DNA of 64,000 bases from Streptomyces sp. NBC_00154. Lineage in GTDB: Bacteria; Actinomycetota; Actinomycetes; Streptomycetales; Streptomycetaceae. Shown in pieces: positions 35,151 through 43,882 of this stretch. The stretch is taken from the NCBI RefSeq assembly GCF_026342835.1, contig NZ_JAPEMI010000001.1, forward strand, positions 4,160,501 to 4,224,500, written 5' to 3'. The notes under the pieces are model-generated. The model was not told the DNA's origin and ran no database searches. It saw only the letters and a program-made list of their open reading frames with translations. The position numbers were made by a program, and so were the translations under genes. Within the stretch, counting starts at the first letter, position 1. Every line of letters begins with the position of its first letter.

Positions 35151-35486
35151 ATGAGCGGCAGCATCAGCAACCGTCTGCGCGCCGGTGTCGCCCGCCTGCC
35201 CCGACCCGTCGGAATCCTGCTCTTCCTCCTCACCGAGGTCCTCCTCGCCGAGGGCGGCAGCCTCTCCGCCGCGGTCGCGCTGGCCGCCACCGCCGCCGCC
35301 GGTTCCGCGCTCGTCGCCTGCTCGGTCATCAGCGCCCGCTGCGCCGCCCCCGTGCCCCGCACCCGGGTCCGTACTGCGATGCGCGACCGCGAGAAACGCA
35401 CCGCGTTCCTGCCGCAGCGCGACCCCGACGCCAAGGGGCGCAGGCGGCCCCGAGCCCCCGGCCGCGCCCTCCTGACGGCCGCGTAG
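35151..35486 (+). CDS. Small membrane protein upstream of yidC2 (DUF6412-like)
   Basis: 111 residues. Two adjacent hydrophobic segments (PVGILLFLLTEVLLAEGG and AVALAATAAAGSALVACSVI) are followed by a basic tail (MRDREKRTAFLPQRDPDAKG, then RRRPRAPGR). GGAGGG five bases upstream supports ATG 35151. Its position directly before a second yidC copy and its size fit the DUF6412 group of Streptomyces; that assignment is from memory of the neighbourhood, not a strong motif. Confidence 0.7.
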   Translation: MSGSISNRLRAGVARLPRPVGILLFLLTEVLLAEGGSLSAAVALAATAAAGSALVACSVISARCAAPVPRTRVRTAMRDREKRTAFLPQRDPDAKGRRRPRAPGRALLTAA

Positions 35487-35613
35487 GGACTTCGCCCACC
35501 TTCTTGCCTGTGTACGTACGCATACGCGTACCCGGGCGCACCCCCACGCGGGTCGTCATGCCGAGCCAGATGTTCTCTCCCCCGGCACGACGAGACCCCC
35601 GGAGGGCTCACCC

Positions 35614-36384
35614 ATGTCCGTCTTCATGTCCGCTTTCGCCGGCCTGGTCGGCTCCTTCGCCGACCTCCTCCAGCCGCTCTTCCAGGGCGCCGCCACGGCC
35701 GCCGCGATCGTCCTCTTCACCGCGCTGGTGCGGCTCGCCGTACACCCCCTGTCGCGGGCCGCGGCGCGCGGGCAGAAGGCCCGCACCAAACTCCAGCCGC
35801 AGATCGCCGAATTGCGCAAGAAGCACGGCAAGAACCCCGAGCGCATGCAGAAGGCGCTCATGGAACTGCACAAGGAGGAGAAGGTCTCGCCGCTGTCCGG
35901 CTGCCTGCCCAGCCTTCTCCAGATGCCCGCCTTCTTCCTGCTCTACCACCTCTTCTCCAGCCAGAAGATCGGCGGCGACCCCAACGCGCTGCTCGGCCAC
36001 GAGCTCTTCGGCGCCCCGCTCGGCGAGCGCTGGCACAACGCGATGGCGCACGGCGGGCTGTTCGGCGCGCAGAGCGTCGTCTATCTCGGCCTCTTCGTGA
36101 TCGTCGCCGCCGTCGCCACGTTCAACTACCGGCGTACGAAGCGTCAGCTCGCCGCAGCCCCGGCCACTCCCGCCACCGGGCCCGACGGGCAGCCGATGCC
36201 GGGCATGGGCGCGATGACGAAGCTGATGCCGCTGATGTCCTTCTTCACGCTCGTCTCGGTCGCGTACGTGCCGCTCGCCGCCGCGCTCTACATCGTCACC
36301 AGCACCACCTGGACCGCTGTCGAGCGGACCGTCCTCTACCGCGACATGCCGGCCGCGGGCGCCGCCATGGCCACCGTGGCGTAA
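35614..36384 (+). CDS. yidC: YidC/Oxa1-family membrane insertase, second copy
   Basis: 256 residues with five hydrophobic segments. The Oxa1 core is clear: ALVRLAVHPLSRAAARGQKA, LQPQIAELRKKHGKNPERMQ, KALMELHKEEKVSPLSGCLP, then SLLQMPAFFLLYHLF. The conserved hydrophilic-groove arginine should lie in the first of these. It inserts or folds membrane proteins. The gene is not in the rpmH-rnpA-jag context of the housekeeping yidC, so it is an accessory paralogue. GGAGGG precedes ATG 35614. The short protein upstream may be a partner. Confidence 0.88.
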   Translation: MSVFMSAFAGLVGSFADLLQPLFQGAATAAAIVLFTALVRLAVHPLSRAAARGQKARTKLQPQIAELRKKHGKNPERMQKALMELHKEEKVSPLSGCLPSLLQMPAFFLLYHLFSSQKIGGDPNALLGHELFGAPLGERWHNAMAHGGLFGAQSVVYLGLFVIVAAVATFNYRRTKRQLAAAPATPATGPDGQPMPGMGAMTKLMPLMSFFTLVSVAYVPLAAALYIVTSTTWTAVERTVLYRDMPAAGAAMATVA

Positions 36385-36543
36385 GGGGCATGGCCACTGC
36401 GGTGCAGTCGCCGCGGCGAGTGCGCCGGTCCAGTGTGTGAACAGGGTCTTGCGGAGTGATCCGATGTCTTGGAGGATCGGCCAAGCCTGGGATGGCCGCC
36501 ACCCATCCGACGGGCCCGATCTCGACCAAGGGGAGACAGACCG

Positions 36544-37404
36544 TTGAAGCTGCTTCGCGTGGGTACGGCAGGTGCGGAACGACCGGCGCTGCTGGACCAG
36601 GACGGAACGCTGCGTGACCTGTCGGGAATCGTCACCGACATCGACAGCGACCTGCTCGCCGACGAGTCCGCGCTGGCCCGCGTACGGGCCGCCGCGGCCG
36701 CGCCCGGCGAGCTGCCCGTACTCGATGCCGAAGGGCTCCGGGTCGGGCCGCCGCTCGCCCGGATCGGCAAGATCGTGTGCATCGGGCTGAACTACCACGA
36801 CCACGCCACCGAGACCGGTGCGGCGATTCCGACCGAGCCGATCCTGTTCTTCAAGGCGCCGGACACCGTCGTGGGACCCGAGGACACCGTGCTGGTGCCG
36901 CGCGGCAGCCGCAAGACCGACTGGGAGGTCGAGCTCGCCGTCGTCATCGGCCGCACCGCCCGGTATCTGGACTCCGCCGAGGAAGCCCTCGGGCATGTCG
37001 CCGGTTACGCGGTCGCGCACGACGTCTCCGAGCGCGAGTTCCAGATCGAGCGCGGCGGCACCTGGGACAAGGGCAAGAACTGCGAGACGTTCAACCCGCT
37101 GGGGCCGTGGCTGGTGACGGCGGACGAGGTGCCCGACCCGCAGGCGCTTGCGCTGAAGCTGTGGGTCAACGGCGAGCTGAAGCAGGACGGCACGACCGCC
37201 GACCAGATCTTCCCGGTGGGCGAGGTCGTCCGCTACCTCAGCCAGTTCATGACGCTGTACCCGGGCGATGTCATCAACACCGGTACGCCGGCCGGGGTGG
37301 CCCTGGGGCAGCCGGAGCCCAAGCCGTATCTGAAGGCGGGCGACGTCGTCGAGCTGGAGGTCCAGGGGCTGGGACGGCAGCGGCAGGAACTCAAGGACGC
37401 TTAG
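36544..37404 (+). CDS. Fumarylacetoacetate hydrolase (FAH) family protein
   Basis: 286 residues. The N-terminal subdomain (1-70) is followed by the FAH fold: GKIVCIGLNYHDHATETGA, EPILFFKAPDTVVGPEDT, DWEVELAVVIGRTARYL (metal-binding Glu residues), AHDVSEREFQIERGGTWDKG (Asp/Lys) and SQFMTLYPGDVINTGTPAGV. Such enzymes hydrolyse or decarboxylate 2-keto acids (acylpyruvases, ureidoglycolate-lyase-like); the substrate is unknown. TTG 36544 is chosen because GGGGAGA lies 8 nt upstream and MKLLRVG is the usual N-terminus. Confidence 0.9.
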   Translation: MKLLRVGTAGAERPALLDQDGTLRDLSGIVTDIDSDLLADESALARVRAAAAAPGELPVLDAEGLRVGPPLARIGKIVCIGLNYHDHATETGAAIPTEPILFFKAPDTVVGPEDTVLVPRGSRKTDWEVELAVVIGRTARYLDSAEEALGHVAGYAVAHDVSEREFQIERGGTWDKGKNCETFNPLGPWLVTADEVPDPQALALKLWVNGELKQDGTTADQIFPVGEVVRYLSQFMTLYPGDVINTGTPAGVALGQPEPKPYLKAGDVVELEVQGLGRQRQELKDA

Positions 37405-37444
37405 CCGCGTAGCCGGCCAAGAGCGTCCTTGGGCGGTCAGAGAT

Positions 37445-37486
37445 CGGAGGGGTGAGTCGCTGCCGGTGCAGCGACCCACCCCTCCG
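37445..37486. terminator. Bidirectional hairpin terminator
   Basis: CGGAGGGGTGAGTCGCTG (37445-37462) and CAGCGACCCACCCCTCCG (37469-37486) form an 18-bp stem with one mismatch and a 6-nt loop, between the convergent FAH and UPF0303 genes. Confidence 0.85.
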
Positions 37487-37491
37487 GTGCG

Positions 37492-37971
37492 TCATCCGGC
37501 GATCGTGGTGGCGAACTGTTCCAGCGCCTCGACGACCAGCGCATGGTCGTCGGCCTGCGGGAGACCCGAGACCGTGACCGAGCCGATCACGCCCGCTCCC
37601 TCGACCGCGATCGGGAACGAACCGCCGTGCGCGGCGTACAGGTCCGGGTCGAGTCGCGAGGAGTCCTCGAACGTCGTCCCCTTCGCCCGGAACCGGGTCC
37701 CGACCAGGTACGAGCTCTCGCCGTACCGTTCGACCACTCTGCGTTTGCGGTCGATCCACGCGTCGTTGTCCGCGCTCGAACCGGGCAGCGCGGCATGGAA
37801 CAGCTGCTGGGCGCCGCGCCGGATGTCGATCGCGACCGGCGCGTGCCGCCTCCGGGCCATGGAGACGAGCAGGCCGCCGAGGGCGTACGCGTCGTCGTAG
37901 CCGAAATGCGGCAGAGTCAGTCGGCGCTCCTGCGCGATTAGCTCGGAGATGGTCGGAGCGGTGGGGTTCAT
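37492..37971 (-). CDS. UPF0303/HbpS-like (DUF336) protein
   Basis: 159 residues. It shows the heme-degrading/GlcG-like DUF336 pattern: FGYDDAYALGGLLVSMARRR, PVAIDIRRGAQQLFHAALPG, AHGGSFPIAVEGAGVIGSVT, then VSGLPQADDHALVVEALEQF. Relatives bind heme or flavin or act as small redox or sensor proteins; the UPF0303 subgroup is uncharacterised. Its ATG overlaps the stop of the oxidoreductase gene by 4 bp (ATGA), so the two are made together. Confidence 0.88.
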   Translation of the reverse strand: MNPTAPTISELIAQERRLTLPHFGYDDAYALGGLLVSMARRRHAPVAIDIRRGAQQLFHAALPGSSADNDAWIDRKRRVVERYGESSYLVGTRFRAKGTTFEDSSRLDPDLYAAHGGSFPIAVEGAGVIGSVTVSGLPQADDHALVVEALEQFATTIAG

Positions 37972-39122
37972 GCGGTCTGCTCCTCGGAAGCAGTGGGCAG
38001 GGTTACGGTGACGCCTTCGCGGGCCGAGCGGCGGGCGGCCTCGAGGACGTCCAGGGCCGCAGCGGCCTGCAGGGCCGTCACCGGATTGTCGCCCTTGCCG
38101 CGCACCGCGTCGGCGACCGCCGCGTAGTACGCCGGGTAGTCGCCCGGCAGGGTACGGACCGGGACGCCGCCACCGGTCAGCGGCGACTCGCCGGCACCGA
38201 TCCGGCCCCACAGCGTCTCGGGCTCCTCGCCCCAGCCGGGAGCTGCGGCGGACGGGCGGTGGCCCTCGCGCAGGTCGGCCTCCTGCGGGTCCAGCCCGTA
38301 CTTCACGTAACCGGCCTTCGAACCGAGCACCCGGAAGCGCGGGCCGAGCTGCGCCGTCGTGGCGCTGACGTACAGGTGCGAGCGGACCCCGTTCGCATGG
38401 GTGATCGCCAGGAACGTGTCGTCGTCGGTGGCGGCGCCGGGGCGGCGCGCGTCGGACTCCGCGTACACCTGGACGGCCGGGCCGAACAGCACGAGCGCCT
38501 GGTCGACGACATGGCTGCCCAGGTCGTACAGCAGTCCGCCGACCTCCTGCGGATCGCCCGACTCGCGCCAGCCGCCCTTCAGCTGCGGGCGCCACCGCTC
38601 GAAACGGGACTCGAAGCGCTGTACGTCGCCGAGCTCGCCGTCCTCGATCAGCCGGGCAAGCGTCAGGAAGTCGTTGTCCCAGCGGCGGTTCTGGAAGACC
38701 GAGAGCAGCAGGCCGCGCTCCTCGGCCAGCGCGGCGAGCGCGCGCGCCTCGGCCGCCGTACCGGCGATCGGCTTGTCCACGACGACCGGCAGACCGGCCT
38801 CGAGCGCGGCGGTCGCGATCGGGACGTGGGTCTTGTTGGGGGAGGCGATCACGATCAGGTCGAGCGCGTCCGGGCCGCCCACGCGGGCCCACAGCTCGTC
38901 GGGCGACGCGGCGAACGAGACGTCGGGGAACTCGGCGCGGGCCTGAGCCCGCCGCTCCTCGTTCGACGTGACGACCGTGTCGAGGACGAGGCCCTCGGTC
39001 GTGGCGATCAGCGGGGCGTGGAAGACGGAGCCCGCCAGGCCGTAGCCGACGAGTCCGACGCGGAGGGGGGTCTCGTGCGCGTGCGTCTGCTGCTGCGCCT
39101 CGGGAGTCGTGATGCCAGTCAT
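37968..39122 (-). CDS. Gfo/Idh/MocA-family oxidoreductase
   Basis: 384 residues. The N-terminal NAD(P) fold (LRVGLVGYGLAGSVFHAP, about 16-33) is followed by LDLIVIASPNKTHVPIATAA, LEAGLPVVVDKPIAGTAAEA with the active-site Lys of the D-K-P motif, and GGLLYDLGSHVVDQALVLFG with the catalytic His. These enzymes oxidise or reduce sugar-like polyols. Promoter elements TTGCAC (minus strand of 39153-39158) and TTAAGT (39130-39135) are 17 bp apart, with the -10 7 nt before ATG 39122, indicating a leaderless start. It is operonic with the UPF0303 gene and divergent from a ROK repressor. Confidence 0.9.
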   Translation of the reverse strand: MTGITTPEAQQQTHAHETPLRVGLVGYGLAGSVFHAPLIATTEGLVLDTVVTSNEERRAQARAEFPDVSFAASPDELWARVGGPDALDLIVIASPNKTHVPIATAALEAGLPVVVDKPIAGTAAEARALAALAEERGLLLSVFQNRRWDNDFLTLARLIEDGELGDVQRFESRFERWRPQLKGGWRESGDPQEVGGLLYDLGSHVVDQALVLFGPAVQVYAESDARRPGAATDDDTFLAITHANGVRSHLYVSATTAQLGPRFRVLGSKAGYVKYGLDPQEADLREGHRPSAAAPGWGEEPETLWGRIGAGESPLTGGGVPVRTLPGDYPAYYAAVADAVRGKGDNPVTALQAAAALDVLEAARRSAREGVTVTLPTASEEQTA

Positions 39123-39128
39123 GCAATC

Positions 39129-39155
39129 CACTTAAGCAACGCTGTTGCCAAAGTG
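39129..39155. promoter_or_regulatory. Palindromic operator between the MocA-type and ROK genes
   Basis: CACTTAAGCAAC (39129-39140) and GTTGCCAAAGTG (39144-39155) form an imperfect palindrome (10 of 12 bp) around GCT, with the perfect core GCAAC-GCT-GTTGC. It covers the -10 of the minus-strand operon and the likely -35 (TTGCCA, 39145-39150) of the ROK gene, so one repressor could block both promoters. Confidence 0.72.
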
Positions 39156-39178
39156 CAAGCGAGAGAGACAATGGGGCC

Positions 39179-40408
39179 GTGAACAGGAGTAATGCCGGGG
39201 CCAATTTGCCGACCTTGCGCAGCCACAACGCGGCGCTCGTGCTGGACCTGCTGCGTGTAGCGGGCGAGCGCGGGATCAGCCGCCTGGAGCTGGCGGAGCG
39301 GACAGGGCTCACGCCGCAGGCCGTCAGCAAGATCACTGCCCGGCTGCGGGCGGAGGGCCTGGCGACGGAGGCCGGCCACCGCGCGTCCACGGGCGGCAAG
39401 CCGCGGACCGTGTTGCGGCTGGTCCCGGACGCGGGGCACGCGGTGGGGCTGCACCTGGACCGCGACGAGCTGACGGTGGTCCTGGTCGACCTGGCCGGGA
39501 CGGTCGTCGCGAGCCGCAGGACGCCGCTGGACTTCGGCGCGCCGGCCGGGGAGGTCGTCGCGGTGGCGGCGGGCGAAGTGGGGGCTGTGCTGGGCGGGCC
39601 GGCGGCGGACGCCGTGCCGGAATCTCCCCAGCCGCGCCCCTTCCCGGAACCGGGGGCAGGTCCCCGGACCTCCGCGGCCTCCGCCCCCGGTGAGGGGGAC
39701 GCGGCCGGGACCGCTCCCGTGGGGGACACGCGGACCGTGCTCGGGATCGGTGTGGCCGTGCCCGGGCCCCTGGACCATCGCGGGGGCGTGCTCCATCGGG
39801 TCACCGGGTTTCCGCAGTGGGACGGTTATCCGCTCCAGGACGCCCTCGCCGCTCGTACCGGGTTGCCCGTCGTCGTCGACAAGGACACCAACGCCGCCGC
39901 CCTCGGGCTCGCCCTGCGGGCCGACGGTCCGGGCGACTTCGCGTATCTGCATCTCGGGACCGGACTCGGCGCCGGGCTGTTTCTCGGCGGGGCATTGCAC
40001 CGCGGGGCCCGTACCGGTGCCGGTGAGTTCGGGCATCAGACCGTGTCGCTGGACGGGCCGCCGTGCAGCTGCGGCGGGCGCGGCTGTGTCGAGGCGCTCT
40101 GTCTCGCCGCCGTTGCCGACGGCGATGTCGCGGAGGCCGCACGCGTGCTCGGGACCGGTGCCGCCAACCTCGTCGGGCTGCTCGACATCGACCGGGTGGT
40201 GCTGGGCGGCCGTACCGTCGGCGCGGATCCGGATGCGTACGTACGAGGGGTCCGCGCCGTGATCGAAGAGCGTGCACGGCGTGACGGCACCGGTGCGGCG
40301 GTACCGCTCGTCACCACCGCCGGTGCCGGCCGGCCGGTCGCCGAGGGGGCCGCACAACTGGTCCTCGCCCCGTTGTTCGGCCGTGTCGGCGGCGACGGTG
40401 GCGCATAG
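39179..40408 (+). CDS. ROK-family transcriptional repressor
   Basis: 409 residues. The N-terminal winged helix is LRSHNAALVLDLLRVAGERG, ISRLELAERTGLTPQAVSKI. It is joined to a ROK sugar-kinase-like domain: GIGVAVPGPLDHRGG, VDKDTNAAALG, LHLGTGLGAGLFLGG, and the zinc motif GEFGHQTVSLDGPPCSCGGR followed by GCVEALC. A Pro/Gly-rich insertion (about 140-185) enlarges the region between the two. It should bind a sugar or sugar phosphate and repress the divergent Gfo/Idh/MocA-UPF0303 operon. GTG 39179 has GACAAT 6 nt upstream and no RBS: a leaderless start. Confidence 0.92.
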   Translation: MNRSNAGANLPTLRSHNAALVLDLLRVAGERGISRLELAERTGLTPQAVSKITARLRAEGLATEAGHRASTGGKPRTVLRLVPDAGHAVGLHLDRDELTVVLVDLAGTVVASRRTPLDFGAPAGEVVAVAAGEVGAVLGGPAADAVPESPQPRPFPEPGAGPRTSAASAPGEGDAAGTAPVGDTRTVLGIGVAVPGPLDHRGGVLHRVTGFPQWDGYPLQDALAARTGLPVVVDKDTNAAALGLALRADGPGDFAYLHLGTGLGAGLFLGGALHRGARTGAGEFGHQTVSLDGPPCSCGGRGCVEALCLAAVADGDVAEAARVLGTGAANLVGLLDIDRVVLGGRTVGADPDAYVRGVRAVIEERARRDGTGAAVPLVTTAGAGRPVAEGAAQLVLAPLFGRVGGDGGA

Positions 40409-40585
40409 CGCCGTCGGAGCGGTACGGGTGTGGGCCGGTCGAGGGGTTGGGGGCGGCCGACCGGGTGGTCCTTGGGCATGTCGACGCCCGGCGGGTCGCG
40501 CGCGTGACAGCGTCGCCGCCTACAGCCGGTGAACTCCGGGCACGGGGCGATCCGGCCGTTCGCAAGCAGCGAAGGGTGTCCCCCC

Positions 40586-41806
40586 ATGTCCCCCCAACCG
40601 CCCCCCGAACCGTCTCCGGAGCCGTCCCCGCTCCGGCCGTCCTCACCGCTTCCTCCCGCGCGGCCACGTCATGGACTCGCCCTCGGACTGGCCGCGGCGA
40701 GCGTGGTCCCCGCCGTCGTCCTCGGCGGCCCGTCCGCCGCCGCCACCCCGGTCCCGGCGCTCTCCGTCACCGCCGACCAGCAGCCCACCTGCGGCACACC
40801 GACGGCGGGCGATTTCCCGATCACGACCCGGATCCGCAGCGGCCCGGAGAGGTATGCCTCCGGCGGCGGTTACGGCACCTGGTTCCTGGATCTGACCAAT
40901 ACGACCTCCGAGTCGTGCCGGTCCATCCACCCGGTCCTGGTCCTCACCGACGAGGACCGGAAGCTGACCTCCGACCAGATCCAGCTGGAGTTCTCCGATC
41001 AGGCCCAACCCGATGTCGAGCACCGCGTCGCCTGGGAGACGACCGACCGCGACGAGCACATCGGTGTCTTCGGCGGTGACGGCGCCGACGACTTCGCCGG
41101 CTTCACGGTCCCTGCGGGCCGCACCGTCACCGTCGAGGTCCGGATGGCGTTCACCTCCGACACCGGACCCGGCCGGATCACCGTCAACGCCGCGATCGTC
41201 CAACGGCAGCGCGGCGCGAGCGCCGACAGCGGCAGGGTGCAGCCGAAGGACGACGGGGACTGGGTCGGTGAGTCCGACGACTATGTCTTCAGCGTCGTCG
41301 AGGACAGTGGCGACAGCGACACCGGCGAGGTCGGTGAGACCGACGAGTACGGAGACACCGACGAGTACGGCGACCCGGACGAGTACGGAGAGAGCGACGA
41401 GTACGGCGACACCGACGATTTCGGTGAGGCATCCGGCATCGGCGGGAACGGTGATGTGGGGGGCGCCGGCGATGTGGCGGGGAGCGGGGACCCCGGCCGG
41501 GACACCGCTCGCGACGGAACCGGAACCGGCCCCCGGGACAACGCCACCGGAGCAGTCGGCGGCACCGGTGACACCGCTGTCATCGGCGGCGTCGACGGCG
41601 GCGGAGGCGTCGGTGGTACGCCGACCCCGCCGGCCTCCGGGCGCGTCCCGGACTCCGGGCGGGCCCCGCAGGACCTTCCCGAGCTCGCCATGACCGGCCG
41701 GACGTCGACCGTCCCCTGGCTCACGCTCCTGACCGCCGGGTCCCTGCTGCTCAGCGGCGCCGTCGTCATCGCGTGGTCCCGGCGGCTGCGCCACGCCCGT
41801 CGCTGA
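40586..41806 (+). CDS. Cell-wall-anchored surface protein with LAMTG sorting signal
   Basis: 406 residues. A Pro-rich basic N-terminus precedes a signal segment (GLALGLAAASVVPAVVLGG) ending ASAAAT-like. The exported domain of about 190 residues has no recognised family. An acidic repeat follows, with units of the form DEYGD/DEYGE (about residues 250-285), and then a Gly-rich stretch. The C-terminus is a sorting signal: LAMTG (residues 367-371, nt 41684-41698), a hydrophobic span (WLTLLTAGSLLLSGAVVIAW) and SRRLRHARR. LAXTG is the class E sortase motif, and such a sortase is encoded at 30413. ATG 40586 follows GAAGGGTG. Confidence 0.82.
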   Translation: MSPQPPPEPSPEPSPLRPSSPLPPARPRHGLALGLAAASVVPAVVLGGPSAAATPVPALSVTADQQPTCGTPTAGDFPITTRIRSGPERYASGGGYGTWFLDLTNTTSESCRSIHPVLVLTDEDRKLTSDQIQLEFSDQAQPDVEHRVAWETTDRDEHIGVFGGDGADDFAGFTVPAGRTVTVEVRMAFTSDTGPGRITVNAAIVQRQRGASADSGRVQPKDDGDWVGESDDYVFSVVEDSGDSDTGEVGETDEYGDTDEYGDPDEYGESDEYGDTDDFGEASGIGGNGDVGGAGDVAGSGDPGRDTARDGTGTGPRDNATGAVGGTGDTAVIGGVDGGGGVGGTPTPPASGRVPDSGRAPQDLPELAMTGRTSTVPWLTLLTAGSLLLSGAVVIAWSRRLRHARR

Positions 41807-41860
41807 CCTGCCGCGCCGCACCATTCACCGGTGTTCATGTCCGTCTGCCACCATCGGGGC

Positions 41861-42625
41861 GTGGACTACCTGCTCGACCAGGCACCTGGCGCACCGATCC
41901 GCTCCGGCATTCCGGAGCACGGCCGTATCCCCAAGTACTACGCCGTGAAGGCTCATGTCTCGCTCCTCATCGAGGAGTTGGGCGAGGGCGGCATGCTGCC
42001 CACCGAGCGTGACCTCGCCGTCCGCTACGAAGTCTCGCGCGAGACAGTGCGTCAGGCGCTGCGCGAACTGCTGCTGGAGGGCCGGCTCGCCCGTCAGGGT
42101 CGCGGCACCGTCGTCGCGGGTCCCAAGCTGGAGCAGCCGCTCTCCCTCGCCAGCTATACGGAGGGGGTGCGCCGTCAGGGGCGGACCCCGGGCCGTCATC
42201 TCATCGGTCTGGAAAAGTTCCCCTGCACCGCCGCACTCGCCGCCGAGACCGGCGTCGAGCAGGGCGAACCGATCTGGCACCTGGAGCGCGTCCTGCTCGC
42301 CGACGACGACCGGGTCGGCCTGGAGAGCACGTACGTCTCCGTCGCCCGCGTACCGGATCTGGACACCGAGTTCGACCCCGACTCCTCCTTCTACGCCTAC
42401 CTCCGCGACCGGCTCGGTATCTCGTTCGGCGATGCGGACGAGCGGATCGAGACGGTGCTCGCCACCCCGCGCGAGGCGTTGCTGATCGGTACGCCGCCCG
42501 CGCTGCCCATGCTGCTGCTCCACCGGATCTCGCGGGACGCGAGCGGGCAGCCGCTGGAACGCGTACGCACCCTCTTCCGCGGCGACCGGTTCTCCTTCAC
42601 CGCTCACCTCGGCACGCGGGGCTGA
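41861..42625 (+). CDS. GntR/HutC-family regulator of the phosphonate operon
   Basis: 254 residues. The winged helix (about 20-85) reads KYYAVKAHVSLLIEELGEGG, MLPTERDLAVRYEVSRETVR and QALRELLLEGRLARQGRGTV. The C-terminal UTRA ligand domain has EPIWHLERVLLADDDRVGLE and PALPMLLLHRISRDASGQPL. Position directly before an aminophosphonate gene set suggests a PhnF-like role, sensing the substrate or phosphate state. GTG 41861 is the preferred start (VDYLLDQAPG); an upstream ATG at 41837 is possible. Confidence 0.88.
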   Translation: MDYLLDQAPGAPIRSGIPEHGRIPKYYAVKAHVSLLIEELGEGGMLPTERDLAVRYEVSRETVRQALRELLLEGRLARQGRGTVVAGPKLEQPLSLASYTEGVRRQGRTPGRHLIGLEKFPCTAALAAETGVEQGEPIWHLERVLLADDDRVGLESTYVSVARVPDLDTEFDPDSSFYAYLRDRLGISFGDADERIETVLATPREALLIGTPPALPMLLLHRISRDASGQPLERVRTLFRGDRFSFTAHLGTRG

Positions 42626-42670
42626 CACCGCAGACCGGCAATCGACTTGCATCGATAACGGAAACGTAAC

Positions 42671-42683
42671 GGGTCTAGGCCAA
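42671..42683. promoter_or_regulatory. HutC-type operator upstream of the phosphonate operon
   Basis: GGGTCTAGGCCAA resembles the TGGTxTAxxCCA operators of HutC-type GntR regulators such as PhnF and DasR. It lies 46 bp after the GntR stop and 75 bp before the FAD enzyme start. The adjacent regulator is the obvious candidate to bind it. Confidence 0.45.
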
Positions 42684-42757
42684 CCTTGAGGCCCAGTTCA
42701 CCCTCCCGTCGCCGTACCGATCCGAACGGGCCACCCACCCCAAGCAGCGTTGCCGTC

Positions 42758-43882
42758 GTGAGAGTCATCGTCGTAGGAGCTGGCGTGGTGGGAACCATGC
42801 ACGCCTGGCACGCAGTGAACCGCGGCCACGAGGTCGTACAGATCGAGCGCGAGAGCGAGGCACGCGGAGCATCGCTCCGCAATTTCGGACAGATCTGGGT
42901 CAGCGGCCGGGCCGGCGGCGAAGAGCTGGAGACCGCCCTCCGCGCCCGCGAGCTGTGGGAGGGCATCGGGGAGCAGGTCCCCGGCCTGGGCTTCCGGCCC
43001 TGCGGTTCGCTGACACCGCTCCGCACCGAGCTGGAGATCGCCGTCGCCGAGGCGGCCGTGGCCCGCCCCGACGCTGCGGCCCGCGGCTACAAGCTGCTCA
43101 CGGCCGACGAGGCCCGCGCCGTCAACCCCGCGCTCCGCGGCGACTTCGTCGCCGCGCTGTGGTGCGAGCGGGACGCCGCCGTCGAGCCGCGCACCACTCA
43201 ACTGGCTTTGAAACAGGAGCTGTTGGCGTCAGGCAGGTACACCTTCCTCGGCGGCCGTGAGGTCCGCGAGGTGGTCGGCGCGGCCTCCGTGCGCGACGAC
43301 CACGGTGACGTGCACACCGGCGACGCCGTCGTCCTGTGCACCGGCGCCTGGCTCGGCGGCCTCGTCCGCGAGCTGGCCGGTCCCGATCTGCCGGTGCGCC
43401 GCGTCCGCCTCCAGATGATGCAGACCGACCCGCTCGGCGAAACGCTCACCACCTCCGTCGCCGACGCCGACAGCTTCCGCTACTACCCGGCGTACCGGAG
43501 CGAGGCGCTCGACGCCCTCAACGCCGGGCAGGCGCAGGCGCCGACCGCGGCCGAGCACAGGATGCAGCTGCTGATGGTGCAGCGCCGGGACGGCGGACTG
43601 ACCATCGGCGACACCCACGAGTACGAGCACCCGTTCTCCTTCGACGTCGTCGAGGAGCCGTACGAACACCTCACCCGGGTCGTCGAGTCCTTCCTCGGCC
43701 GCCCGCTGCCGAGGATCCGGCACCGCTGGGCCGGGGTCTACGCCCAGTGCACCGACACCGGCCGCGTCGTCCACCGCCAGCAGGTGAGGGACGGCGTCTG
43801 GCTGGTCACCGGGCCGGGCGGCCGCGGTATGACCTGCTCGCCCGCCATCGCCGAAACGACCGCCGACGAACTGGACTGGTGA
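42758..43882 (+). CDS. FAD-dependent amine oxidoreductase (TIGR03364 type)
   Basis: 374 residues. The N-terminal FAD-binding GxGxxG is VIVVGAGVVGTMHAWHAV, with E-R-E as the ribose-binding acid after the second strand. ASLRNFGQIWVSGRAGGEEL, VVLCTGAWLGGLVRELAG and the C-terminal VYAQCTDTGRVVHRQQVRDG, then GVWLVTGPGGRGMT, are typical of the DAO-like group. TIGR03364 enzymes occur beside phosphonatase-like genes and are thought to oxidise 2-aminoethylphosphonate or its N-methyl form. GTG 42758 starts MRVIVVGAG. It overlaps the next gene by 4 bp (GTGA). Confidence 0.85.
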   Translation: MRVIVVGAGVVGTMHAWHAVNRGHEVVQIERESEARGASLRNFGQIWVSGRAGGEELETALRARELWEGIGEQVPGLGFRPCGSLTPLRTELEIAVAEAAVARPDAAARGYKLLTADEARAVNPALRGDFVAALWCERDAAVEPRTTQLALKQELLASGRYTFLGGREVREVVGAASVRDDHGDVHTGDAVVLCTGAWLGGLVRELAGPDLPVRRVRLQMMQTDPLGETLTTSVADADSFRYYPAYRSEALDALNAGQAQAPTAAEHRMQLLMVQRRDGGLTIGDTHEYEHPFSFDVVEEPYEHLTRVVESFLGRPLPRIRHRWAGVYAQCTDTGRVVHRQQVRDGVWLVTGPGGRGMTCSPAIAETTADELDW

